A stretch of DNA of 64,000 nucleotides. It comes from Symbiodinium natans (Eukaryota; Sar; Dinophyceae; Suessiales; Symbiodiniaceae). This document shows, piece after piece, positions 46,155-55,346 of the stretch. The translations under genes were made by a program, and so were the position numbers. The notes beneath the pieces are model-generated. The model was not told the origin of the DNA and did not search any database. It was given only the letters and a program-made list of their open reading frames with translations. The first letter of the stretch is position 1. The number at the start of each line of letters is the position of its first letter. Where the stretch lies: the NCBI GenBank assembly GCA_905221605.1, contig CAJNDS010000265.1, positions 1 to 64,000 of the forward strand, written 5' to 3'.

Positions 46155-46746
46155 CGTGCCAGCTCTGCCCATCGGTATGCTGTTTTTGGTAGGTCTGCAA
46201 CGTTCGAAAGTCCAGAGGAAGAAAACCGGCACCCTTTTGCGGCTGCATCGAAACAGCGACAATGCTTCAAGCATGCAAGGCCCAAACTCCCGAGCGCTCG
46301 CGCTTCCGAGTGTGTACGTAAATTTTGACATAGATGCTATGCCGGACAGTTTGTTTTGTCGCAGCTTATATGGTTTCTAGACGCGGCGTCCCCCGCGTGG
46401 CTGCGAGCTCGCTTGTCTCGAACACGCAGAGCAAGAACATCGCCGCTGGCGCCCACGCACAGCTGCACCTGCGCGCTTAGAACGCCTGCATGGTTGCTGT
46501 TGACAGCGAGGAGACTGCGTGAGTAGAGGCCTCGACGGACTGGGACCGGCTTTCTAGCCAGACGTGAAATTCATCCGTCTTTGCCAAGCATTTCGCGAGT
46601 GCGCACACAGCACAGATGCTAGAGCGCGGAGCGCTGCCGCTGGATAGTATAAATCAGGTCTTCTGTGCAGGAGACATTCAAAACTTGCTGGCACTATCTT
46701 CTCAAAGCCTCGTCACCGAACCGCCGCCAGAGCCTCACGCTTGACC

Positions 46747-47413
46747 ATGGTCTACGGCGTCTGGGCGGACATACACGACCGCGAGAAAACTCGACTCTAC
46801 GTGGGCAACAAGGGTCCGCGCAGAGAACGCGAGGCTGGTGCTGCGCGTGAACCCCCAACCATACAGCATTTAATAACCCTAGACCCTATAGACGCCGAAC
46901 CCTAAATCCGAAAACCATACGTAATACTTTACACAAAATAGAAATGTTTCGGGTCAGGTCCTTGTCGTGCGTGACCTGCGCACGTACTGCGTAGACACCC
47001 GGGCCAAGGAAGAGGAAGAGCAGAGCAACGTGGTTGCTGTGGAGGACTCGCCCGAGAAGGCCAGCAGCTCCAAGACCAAACAACAGGAGCCTGGCCTGAA
47101 AGAGACGCAGGAGGCGAGCCAGGCGGACAGCCTCACGAGGGAGTTGACGGACTTAGTGGCTGAAGCCCAAAGAGCTCAAGGTGATGCCGAAGTGGCGTGG
47201 GAGAAGGACTTGACTACTTGCATGGACACTAGCTACGAGCAGTGTGCTCTGGAAGAAAGCCTGCAGATGGCAAACAAGAAACAGAAGAAGAACGCTTGGA
47301 GTGCAAAGGCAAAGTCATGCCCAGCAGACAGCCGCCGAGGACAGAAGAACAAGAAAGACGTGTCTGAGGAAGAAGCGCAAGCTGGGAAGAAGGCACGACC
47401 AGCTGTGTCGTAA
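46747..47413 (+). CDS. Possible two-exon charged protein, telomere words in the gap
   Basis: ATG 46747 in the context ACCATGG opens MVYGVWADIHDREKTRLYVG, which runs into CCCTAGACCC-type telomere-like sequence and stops at 46906. A second coding-like segment starts after GGGTCAG at about 46958 and continues to 47413. It has an acidic-then-basic helical composition with KQQEPGLKETQEASQ and a Lys-rich tail. An intron from about 46836 (GGTGCTG) to 46957 would join them, but the junction is not proven. The alternative is that telomere-like sequence truncated the gene. Confidence 0.35.
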
Positions 47414-47499
47414 GAAGTCTACTGCAGGGTCAGTCGAGGCACAAAAAAAAGCGCAATGTGCTGCGGTGCATCTGTCGTATATGGAGTATATATAGGCCT

Positions 47500-47646
47500 T
47501 GAGCGCTTGCGCTGCGCCTGATGCACTGGACTCGTCCAGGCCCCAGCCATGACAGGGTCGACTGTCGAGCACATTCGGCTTTGAGCGCCTGCGCTACACG
47601 TGATGCAATGGACTCCTTGCAGGCTCTAGCAATGACAGAGTCGACT
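47500..47646 (+). repeat. 65-bp direct duplication at the transposase start
   Basis: 47500-47564 and 47581-47646 align throughout: TTGAGCGCYTGCGCT hairpin, TGATGCA(C/A)TGGACTC, then ATGACAG(G/A)GTCGACT. Each copy carries one mini-hairpin. The candidate start codon lies in the second copy. Confidence 0.75.
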
Positions 47647-49774
47647 AGTAGCAGCAGCGCCAGAAAGAGACAGCGCGAGATCCGCGATGCCGTGCTGCCT
47701 TGTTTGGGCCACGCCGGCACGAACGCTGGTCACGTTGACCGAACGCTTCAGCGTTTGCACCAGGCCGGGATCGTGGAGAAGCCTCCAAGCAAAGGTTCGG
47801 TGCGACATCGTGACTACCGCATCCGAAAGGACTGGCTACAAGAAACAACAATGACAGCGACACTGCCCCTCACTGATGATCGGGAGCACCAGTGGCCAGT
47901 GGTGGATGTCTTGAAGGCCACCGAGGCCATGGCTGAAGCGAACCCCGCCTACGGAAAAAAGCTACTGGAAGCGGTTTTCCGCGTTGGTCAGGAGACCAGC
48001 ATAATATTATACTGCGATGAGGCCACGCCTGGAAATCCCCTAGCCCCATGCGTGCAGCGCAAGGCGTACTTGTTCTACATTGGCTACAAATGTATGAGGC
48101 CCAGGCCTGGTTCCTGGATCACTGTGGCTGCGCTGCCTTCCAACCTCTTGACTGATGTCATAGGCGGCGTCGCTGGTGCAACCACAGTTTTGCTACGAGC
48201 CCTGACGCCTTGCTGGAACGGTCGCACACTGCTGATAGCAGGCCAGCGTATATTTTGCAAGCTGCGCCTGGAGGCTTTTTCTGGAGATGAAGCTGGTCTA
48301 GCAGCGTGCCTGGCTGCAAAAGGGGCATCCGGTAGACGACCGTGTTGGCTGTGCTCCAACCTCATCTCGAAGCTATGCCGTGATCAGTTGCTTGAGAGGG
48401 GGCAGGCAAATGTGCTGAACAAGTTCGTGACCATTGACGAAGCTGTTGCTGGGACTTGACTTGGCTTCTTTACTTTACGCCGTTTTCTCCGTTTAGGTCT
48501 GGGTGTTTGGGCTTCGGGCGTTCCGGGTTTCAGCGTGTGTCTATGCTCAGGACAAGACAAAGTACAGTCCGGCGACGGACACCAGCATATATGCTGCCTT
48601 GGACTCTTTGAGCGCTTGCGCTGCTGTGGAGACCAAAGGCGCTCTCGAAGATCTCAGCAAAAATCTGGGATGGAGACACGAACCGCGAGGACCCCTGGCA
48701 CAGCCAGAACTGCGTAGCTTGCTTCGGCCAGCCGCTACAGTCTTCGACGTGCTGCAACTGGATGCAATGTAGCATATGTTTGGCTTAAAGTGGGCATGGA
48801 CTAGTCGCCTTTTAGATGCTATTGATCCGAGGCACTGCTACTACTCGGGGGGGATTGTCGCCCAGGAAGTTTGTATGCTGCTGCAGGCCTTCAACCAGCA
48901 AGGACTGAGCAACCAGGCCCTGCAGGAGCAGCTGAGCGCTCCACTGGAGTTTCTGCACAACCGCCCAAAGTTGAGAACTCTGGACAAGAACTTCTTTTCA
49001 GAAAAATTATGGAAAGCAGATGGGCAGGATCAAGTGGCCATGATGCCACTGCTTCATTTTTACATCGTCTCCGTCCTCGATGTTGCCATCAAAGACAAGC
49101 TCTCTGAGCAAGTACACTGCTTCCAGCTGCTGTGCAAGCGGGTTTTTTATCTGGAAGCGCTTCGCATGAGCAGGGACAGTGCACTACTTCCCTTGCTGGA
49201 GTCAGCGGAGAAAGAACACCACGAGGCATTTGCGACTGTGTGGGGCCTCGCAGAAATGAGACCGAAGCATCACTACAGCCGACATCAGGTGCAGCAGTTT
49301 CGCCAACATGACGAGATTATAGACACCATGAACACTGAGCGAAGACATCAGATCTACAAGACACTCTGCAACAACAAAATCAAAGATGTCAGGCACTTGG
49401 AGTGGGCTGTACTTGCTGGCTCCTTCTTTAACGAAAAGGAAGTCTTGGAGGCTGCGACATGGAATCTGTGCGTCACGACAGTGGAAAATGGTCGAAAGGC
49501 TGCTGTGTGTGCCTGGCGTCGATACATCGTGGGCAATCCTATCGTTGTGTCAAACCTGGAGACGTGTGGGGTTATTGAAGACGTGCAGCAAACAGAAGCA
49601 GGAACCCTCTTGGTGCTCGCGATGTACAACCTGGCTGCAGTGATCGATACAGGAATCATGCAGTGGACGCGCAGTGATGTACAAAGAAGCCTCGAGATTG
49701 CGGAGGACCAGAGAAACGTCCTCCTGCCTGCGTGCTGGAAGTTCGCCGGGCCGTCGCTACTGACGTTGTGGTGA
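47608..49774 (+). CDS. TNP2/CACTA-like transposase, three exons
   Basis: Reconstructed exons: 47608-48444, 48551-48768, 48832-49774, together 1998 nt (665 aa plus stop). Both introns are GT-AG (106 and 63 nt), and removing them removes every in-frame stop. The second splice creates LDAMHCYYSGGIVAQEV, equivalent to the conserved D-x-MH motif of TNP2-type transposases. Other marks: a helical, basic N-terminus (HTH-like); YCDE (first catalytic Asp, ~137); RRPCWLC (~243-248); RPKHHYSRHQ; a helical C-terminus. The family assignment rests on motif pattern and is tentative; KDZ-like elements are an alternative. A start at 47521 would add 29 residues. A mini-hairpin lies inside exon 2 as coding sequence (LSACAA). 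Confidence 0.7.
48445..48550 (+). other. Intron 1 of the transposase-like gene
   Basis: GTTGCTGGG...TATGCTCAG, 106 nt, phase 0. It contains the in-frame TGA at 48456. Joining gives IDEA/DKTKYSPATD, continuous in style. Confidence 0.7.
48769..48831 (+). other. Intron 2 of the transposase-like gene
   Basis: GTAGCATATG...GATCCGAG, 63 nt, phase 2 (AT|G). It contains the TAG at 48770-48772 that would otherwise end the frame. Confidence 0.75.
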
Positions 49775-50495
49775 AGAAACGGAGTACCGAGCGCAGTGCG
49801 CTTCTGCATGACTGCATGATAAAGGTGGTCAAAGATAGACGTCATCTCATGTCTGGTATAGGTAGACAATCTCACTGCTCCGGGAAGGAACACACTACAC
49901 TTGCCCCAAAAACGTATAAAACCCAGTATATTTTTCAGCCTCCGGCTTGAACGCATGCATTTTCTGGCAAAAACAACATAAAGTGCATCAAATTAGAAGG
50001 TCTTATGTGGACATGGTTCATGTGCCAAAACAACAAAACAAAACACAAAAAATAACTTAACTTGAACTTAACTTTACTTAACTTTTACTTAACTCTGGTT
50101 TTTACATGCCTCAAAAGCTAAGTAGCTAAGTTCGCTAAGTTCCCGGATAAGTTATGTTAGCGCGCTTCAAAAAGTGAACACCGACAAGATGCCAGCGAGC
50201 CCTAGCGTAAAGTGCTGCATCTGTGAACTTAGCATGGTTGACCCCGTGCACTGTCGACACGAACGCTGCGTGCACCTTGAACCTGGTGCCTCTACTCGTG
50301 CTTGGCTAGGCGGACCGCATCAGCGAAAAGAAAGTGCAGTCTTTCACCATTCAAGGTAACAGTGTTCCCAGCAGCTCTGCGAAAAGCCCGCACGGCCAAG
50401 TGCAACTGTACAGCCAATGGCAGCCACTTGGTAAACTGCCCGGCCTCAGTGAGGAGAATCTGACAGCGCTTCGCGCTGCATCTTTTTGCGAAACT
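49775..50495. other. Right end of candidate element and gene-to-gene spacer
   Basis: Contains a mini-hairpin (49790), the right CTTAAC/CTTAG cluster (50055-50145), the right inverted repeats, and a hairpin (50465) just after the stop codon of the minus-strand gene. No gene is seen. Confidence 0.5.
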
Positions 50496-51003
50496 CTACA
50501 CTTCGTTCTGCAAGAGCGAATCATACGCAGCCTCCTGCCGTCTGACGCAACGGCACGAGTCAGCATGCTTCCTGCCTGTCGAGAAGAGCAAGATGACTTG
50601 GACCGCCAAGAGAACGATGATGACAAGGAACACCCAAACTTGAACTGGTGAATAGTGTTCCACAAGGGCCGTGAGCGATGCCAAGATGAGACTTACGCAA
50701 ATGGTGCTGTAAAGGTAGGCGAGTGGGCAGCATAAGAAAGCAAGCACCAGTTGCACAGGACCTGCGCCATAGGACAGCACGAACTTCACCATTCGAAGGA
50801 GGATCGGGTAGGTCAGGGGGTAACCTGCACCGATGCACAGGACCCAGCCAGTAGCCTGCACTGCCATGTACTGCGGGACTGAACTGAAGCCAGCCAGCCG
50901 CGCAGACTCTTCACATGGTCCATTGTCACAGCCCAGGACATTCACCGAGCTGTAGAAGATCAATGGGAGGAAGGCAATCAAACAAATTCGCCATGGCACA
51001 TAC

Positions 51004-51087
51004 CTATACTCCCCTTTGAACCTTAATAAACAAATGGTTTAATATCCTCTTGGGTATTACATAAACAAAGACTAAAAAAACAATTCC
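51004..51087 (-). other. Introner-like intron B
   Basis: An 84-nt intron splitting a Trp codon TG|G after TATCCTCCT. It starts GGAATTG (no GT) and ends AAGGGGAGTATAG. It is homologous along its length to 51439-51527. Confidence 0.75.
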
Positions 51088-51438
51088 CAAGGAGGATATA
51101 GATACAGCTCTTTGCCAATCTGTGTGATGACGAACTCACGCAGGGTCCCGCGGACATATTCGTTGAACCGGTCCAGACTATCATTCCCATACTCTTCAGT
51201 CAGTGGAATAAACTTCTGTATGCAGATTTCGCCTGCGTCAACAGGGCTGGCATTCTGGAGGTCATTGTTCAAACCATTTCGCTGAAAAAGCTCTTTCACA
51301 TGCTGCTCGATTGCCTCGCGATCGGAAGGCACTGTGCAATGAGCCGCACGGACGTCAAAGTTTGCCATCTGGTCCAACATGAGCTGATGACTCTGAATCT
51401 TCATCTGGAAGGAGAAGAAGCTCGGTATGCACACGGGC

Positions 51439-51527
51439 CTATACTGCCCTTAGAACCTTAATGAACATAATAGTTTAATTATCCTCTTGGGCTTTATATG
51501 AACAAAAAATGAAAAAGTAAAAAATCC
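51439..51527 (-). other. Introner-like intron A
   Basis: An 89-nt intron splitting a Trp codon TG|G after TATCCCCAT. It starts GGATTTT (no GT) and ends AAGGGCAGTATAG. It shares CCCAAGAGGATA, TTAAAC and ATTAAGGTTC with intron B. Confidence 0.75.
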
Positions 51528-51679
51528 CAATGGGGATACAGGGGCAAGTGCACCGTCCCGCTGATCATCCCGATGATGAATTGCGCCGCGAAGGTGAGCA
51601 TGGCCCCGTTCGCGCTCTCCCCGCCGAGGATCGGCTTCAGGACCTGGGTAGCCCCGAACCATATGATAGGAAGGGCACC

Positions 51680-51763
51680 CTTGGGTTTATGGCTTAGGGA
51701 TTAGGGTCTAGGGAAGCAGAACTAGAAAAAAGGGAAAAGGGCACCACTGGGCTACCCAGGGAC
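51680..51763 (-). other. GT-AG intron containing telomere-like words
   Basis: 84 nt, phase 0, from GTCCCTGGG to AACCCAAG. It includes CCCTAGACCCTAATCCCTAA on the minus strand, a degenerate telomere array inside an intron. Confidence 0.7.
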
Positions 51764-51975
51764 TCCCATGATGTCGGTCATCCACGCCGCGCTCCAGTTT
51801 GGAAAGACATGCATCAGCAGGTCAAGCAGGCTCGTGCTCAGAAGATCGAGGAAGATCGAGCTAAGCAGCCACGGAGCCAGCCATAAGGGCATCACATCTA
51901 CATTCTCCAGGCCACAGTACCGTGAAAAAGTTCCAAGTTCTAGGTTGCACCATAGTCGATCAAAATAAGTGTCGT

Positions 51976-52996
51976 ATGTATGTATGGCGTGACTGCACCC
52001 TGCCACAAGTGTGGGTAACAGCCAGTCAAGGCGTCTAGAAGTCCCTCACCCTGCCCGCTGCTCTAGCGACCTGGGCGACAGCATCGTGCCAGGTGGCAAC
52101 AAGCAAGGCTTGGCGGGTCACCGCAGTTTCTGCCCAGGAGGCAGCTTGAGCCGCAGCCATCTTGGCTGCAGCGAAAACATGGGTAAAAGGCGCAGTGGCT
52201 TGACCAGCTGCGCTGTCAGCAGTCTCATTGAGAGCGCGCAGTTTTGCGGTAGGCACTGGAGCAAGTGGCGACTCCCATTCGGGATGGCGGCCATGTGCAG
52301 GAACCCAGTACACAGCGGAGCCTGTGAACAAGCGCCCAGTAGGCTCGAAACTCGCCGTTTATGGCAAGAGCAGATCGGAACCCGGTAACCAAGGCTTTGT
52401 TGTCTGTGAAAACACACACTGGCGCACCCAGCTGGGCAGCTGCTGTGGCTAACACGAGGAGAGCATAGCGCTCTGCTGCAGCGGAGGACCTATCTAACCC
52501 AGGAACCACCCCACCAAACCCTACACCAGGTGCACAAGCAATGCCCCAGCCTGCGTGCTGGAACCACAAGAGATCATGAGCCTCAGGGGCATGCAAGGCG
52601 CTGCCATCGGTGGCAACCAGCAGTGCAGAGTCAATCGTCTCGGCGTCCGAGAGTGCAAGCAACAAGTCCTCAGGGACATCCGGGAGCTGCCACTCAGGGG
52701 CACTCAGCCCGGAAAGCAGGGGAACCAAGAAACGGTGCTCTGCAGAGGAGCGATGAGCCAGAGGGGAAGGCATAGCCGGGCAGTCGAAGGTGACATGCGT
52801 GCGCGTGGGGAGCGGGTCACCGCACACGCAAGGCGTGAAGGGAATGCGCATGCGTTCCAAGGTGCGAGTATCATGAGCGGCAGCGTGCAAGACACGGCGC
52901 ATCGCACCACCAGTGGCATGGTGCGGCGCTTGGGCACGGTGGTAACGCAAAGCAAAATGCGAGGTGGCCTGCAACGGGGCACCTGATTTAGGGTCG
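51976..52996 (-). mobile_element. 5'-truncated non-LTR retrotransposon with RNase H
   Basis: A 1021-bp insertion flanked by a perfect 15-bp target duplication, CAAAATAAGTGTCGT (51961-51975 and 52997-53011). On the minus strand it encodes the 3' end of a LINE ORF2: a CVCGD...H...C zinc motif, then RNase H with ATDGS, a Glu in AAERYAL, and FTDNKAL, stopping at 52225. A ~250-bp trailer follows, ending in a short ATAC repeat (CATACATAC) instead of poly(A). The RT and endonuclease domains are missing, as expected for a 5'-truncated target-primed insertion. It is non-autonomous. Confidence 0.88.
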
Positions 52997-53459
52997 CAAA
53001 ATAAGTGTCGTCCCATAAGATGAGCATGCGGCGAGAGTTGGCAACAAAGATGGGAAGGGCTGCTATTTGCTCTGCCTTCTGCTCCTCGTCCGTCTGATGA
53101 ACGCAGAGCCTGTCCAGCCACAGCGAGGGTGAGCCGAGCCCACAAACAGCGCCCACAAGCTGCTGCCCGAAAAGCAGGGTGACAAAAAACACAGCCATTG
53201 GCAAGTATACGAGGCATGGAAGGGCGAGGTAGCTGCCACCAAGACTCGTCAAGCCACCCACTCCCAAGAAAAGACCGGCAACTAAACTCCACGCTGCGAT
53301 GGAACACCACAGCGCTCTCTCCAAGTTGAAATAGAGGCAGAGAGCCAAGTACTTCTGCCAGCGCCCAGCGCTCCAAGAGTGCCCAATGAAAACGTCGATG
53401 TGATCCGTCTCCACGGATCTTTCGAAGAGGGTCCTGAGATGGCCCTGCTCTGAGACCCT

Positions 53460-53590
53460 CTGAAAGAGACATGTTTTTTTGATAAGCCTCAATATAACTA
53501 TCCTCTTAAAACCCAATAAGGGGAAAACGGGGAAAACTCTAAAGTGGGTCCCAAAAAGAGCCGACCTAGGGTCTTCCCCGCGAGCTGTAC
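53460..53590 (-). other. Intron 1 of the TIR-like gene
   Basis: GTACAGC...CTCTTTCAG, 131 nt, phase 0, canonical GT-AG. Its 3' half has TTAAGAGGATAGTTA and TTGAGGCTTATC, weakly resembling the two introner-like introns. Confidence 0.65.
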
Positions 53591-53691
53591 CTGCTCTGCT
53601 GTCGGAAAGCGGCTCTTGGAATTCCCGCCGGCCGCCATGAGAGTCATGAGGCCATCGTTGAAAATCATCCCGAACCCTTTGAGCAAATTCC

Positions 53692-54399
53692 TGCACCACT
53701 CTTGGGGTACTTTTTGAAACGATCATGTTTGTTCCTTTTAACTTTTTTGCGGTTTCTAAAGTATTCATTAAAGAGGTAAATGCTGTTCAACAATGGCCCG
53801 GTTTCCCCACGGTCGTGCTCCGGAAGTAGCCGCGGCGGCGTGCTTCCTCGAACGCGGAGCGACGGGCCTTCCGGAGGCGGCGCCGGTCATCCTCCGACAT
53901 CGACAGCTTGCCTCCCTCCAGATTTTGTGGGAGGATCCACCTTAAGTAGATCCCTTGTTGGGGTTCCTATAAGAGTAGCCCAGTAGTAGTATAGGGTACG
54001 ATTTGTTGGGGGCTCAATTTGTTTGGATCCTCTCACAGGTCTGGGTCAGGAATAAGCCTGAACATGAGCGGCGAATGTGGAGATGGTTGCGGATTGCTCC
54101 TGCAAGTGCGAATGTCTGAAACCTTTCATGTGTGGCTTTGCTTCCACGGGGGACAAGAGTCTTTAGTGATGGTTGCTGCTGCATCCCCGGCGTCAGTGTG
54201 TGTGTGTGTTCACCGCACGGTATTCTGGGAGGAATTCTGGGACGAACTTGAGCCAAATGAACAAGATCGCCAGAGTTGCGGGAGTTTCTGATTGCATGCG
54301 CTCTCAAGATGCAATGTCATATCTGTTGAGACTGCAGAATTTGGCTCCGAAGCCTGTCAAAACAGCTGCATCAAAACAAGCCTCCAGGCACAGGCAACC
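53692..54399. other. No confident gene
   Basis: A short upstream exon of the TIR-like gene may lie here. I see no recognisable motif. Confidence 0.35.
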
Positions 54400-54567
54400 T
54401 TTCCTTAGTCATGTGCGTTCCTGTGCCCCCCCCAAACTGGAAAGTCAGACAGTGCCAACATCGAACAGAACCACGGCCTTCACACCGAGTGTGGGCATGA
54501 CTGGACTGCTGGTTCGCACGCTATCACTGTTGAAGATCACGAATCCCTTCGAGTAAGTCCTGCTACA
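54400..54567 (-). pseudogene. Paralogous first-exon fragment of the TIR-like gene
   Basis: The minus strand at about 54567-54510 (GCAGGACTTACTCGAAGGGA) aligns with 53694-53640 of the TIR-like gene, including the putative AG acceptor. It encodes YSKGFVIFNSD, similar to NLLKGFGMIFND. The similarity then fades and no downstream exons follow, so it is a relic or an isolated exon copy. Confidence 0.45.
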
Positions 54568-54654
54568 ACACATCAGTCCATTCCTTGGCTACTCCAATGC
54601 TGGCCCGGAGAGTCCCTTCTGCAGGAGGAATAGCAAAACTAGAACAGGCAAAAA

Positions 54655-54895
54655 GCAAAAGAATCGGGCCAAAGGTTTTCGGAGAGCCAGAAAGCGATAA
54701 AACTTGAAACACAGATTCGGGCCAAAGGTTTTCGGAGAGCCGGCGATAAACTTGAAACACCGATTCGGGCCAAAGGTTTTCGGAGAGCCAGAGCGCGATA
54801 AACTTGAAACACCGATTCGGGCCAAAGGTTTTCGGAGAGCCAGAGCGCGATCAACTTGAAACACAGATTCGGGCCAAAGGTTTTTTTTCGAGTCA
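54655..54895. repeat. ~52-bp minisatellite, array 1
   Basis: Four to five units of GATAAACTTGAAACACAGAT followed by TCGGGCCAAAGGTTTTCGGA and GAGCCAGAGCGC. Minus-strand frames read SGSPKTFGPNLCFKF-type peptides; this is repeat read-through. Confidence 0.92.
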
Positions 54896-55345
54896 TGTAC
54901 AACCCTCAAACCTCATTGGGTTAAGGGTTTGGGGCTGACGTTGCTTGTGAACAAGCCCAACAAAATGCGGCACGGCCAAAGCCCCGCGTCCAACCTGTTG
55001 GTGAGTCTCGCGCCCGACACCCGGTGATGTAGGATGCGTCCACCCCACCATCAGAAGGCAGAGAGCAAGGCGGCCGTAGGGCGAACCCCCGACACCTGCA
55101 GGAGTCCCCGGCGTCCCGCAAGACCTCCAGCCCCATGCTTGCCGATGGGCCGTAGCAGCGTGTGCTACTTTACAAGCTACGCGCAAGAAGCTTGACGGAC
55201 CCAAGCGGAGGTCAGAGGAAGCTCGACGAGCCCAAGCAGAGGTCAGGTGCGAAAAGGGCCAGGCAGGCCGGGCACAGAGGGCAAGCAAGATAAGCAAGGG
55301 CAGAGGTCTGCTCTGTCACGGGCGCCCAGCTTGGGAGCATTCGGG
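54896..55345. other. No confident gene
   Basis: GC-rich sequence between a minisatellite array and a LINE remnant. The minus-strand frame 54893-55297 has no recognised motif. It may be eroded LINE 3' sequence. Confidence 0.35.
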
Positions 55346-55346
55346 A

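Larger units (their letters stand above)
37889..50162 (+). mobile_element. Candidate 12.3-kb CACTA/TNP2-like element with cargo genes
   Basis: Proposed element. The left end reads CACTAAGATAACTTAG (37889-37904). The reverse complement of the right end, CGCTAACATAACTTAT (50147-50162), is similar. Outside these lies a perfect 15-bp inverted repeat, TACGCTAGGGCTCGC (37869-37883 and 50195-50209). Both ends contain clusters of CTTAAC/CTTAGC words (37890-38097 and 50055-50145), like the subterminal repeats of CACTA elements. All genes inside point plus, and the last encodes a TNP2-like transposase. I could not find a convincing target duplication, so the exact limits are uncertain. The alternative is a host gene cluster next to a transposase gene. 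Confidence 0.45.
38737..50477. repeat. AGCGC-loop-GCGCT mini-hairpin family (>=21 copies)
   Basis: Perfect 5-bp stems AGCGC/GCGCT with loops of 0-5 nt, usually preceded by G and often followed by TCTG or GCTG. Starts: 38738, 38760, 38823, 39637, 39697, 40528, 40555, 40582, 42636, 42752, 43364, 43494, 45723, 45801, 46293, 46623, 47502, 47584, 48611, 49790, 50465. Loop sequences vary (TT, TC, AA, TTC, AGT, TAC, AGG, ACG, CTCAC), while stems are conserved. Nearly all lie between genes of the plus-strand block; 48611 is inside a transposase exon. I saw none elsewhere in the window. Confidence 0.85.
50496..53671 (-). pseudogene. TIR-like multipass membrane protein, broken by a LINE
   Basis: Minus-strand exons: 53671-53591, 53459-52997 continued at 51960-51764, 51679-51528, 51438-51088, 51003-50496. 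With the insertion removed the lengths sum to 1752 nt, an open frame of 583 codons plus stop. The first part has a TIR/SEFIR-like pattern (IDVFIGHSWSAGRW; then, after two membrane segments, LWLDRLCVHQTD, ALPIFVANSRRMLIL, DTYFDRLWCNLELGTF). Exons 3-5 encode further membrane helices and a soluble loop. Dinoflagellates have many genes of this style; ligand and role are unknown. An upstream exon is possible (acceptor at 53691). The LINE in exon 2 should abolish the product. Confidence 0.75.

Noticed and set aside
37869..50209. The perfect 15-bp inverted repeat as the exact transposon end
   Set aside because: The flanking bases give no target duplication, and 32 bp of unmatched sequence separates it from the inner ends on the right, so I used the inner CACTA-like ends as limits.
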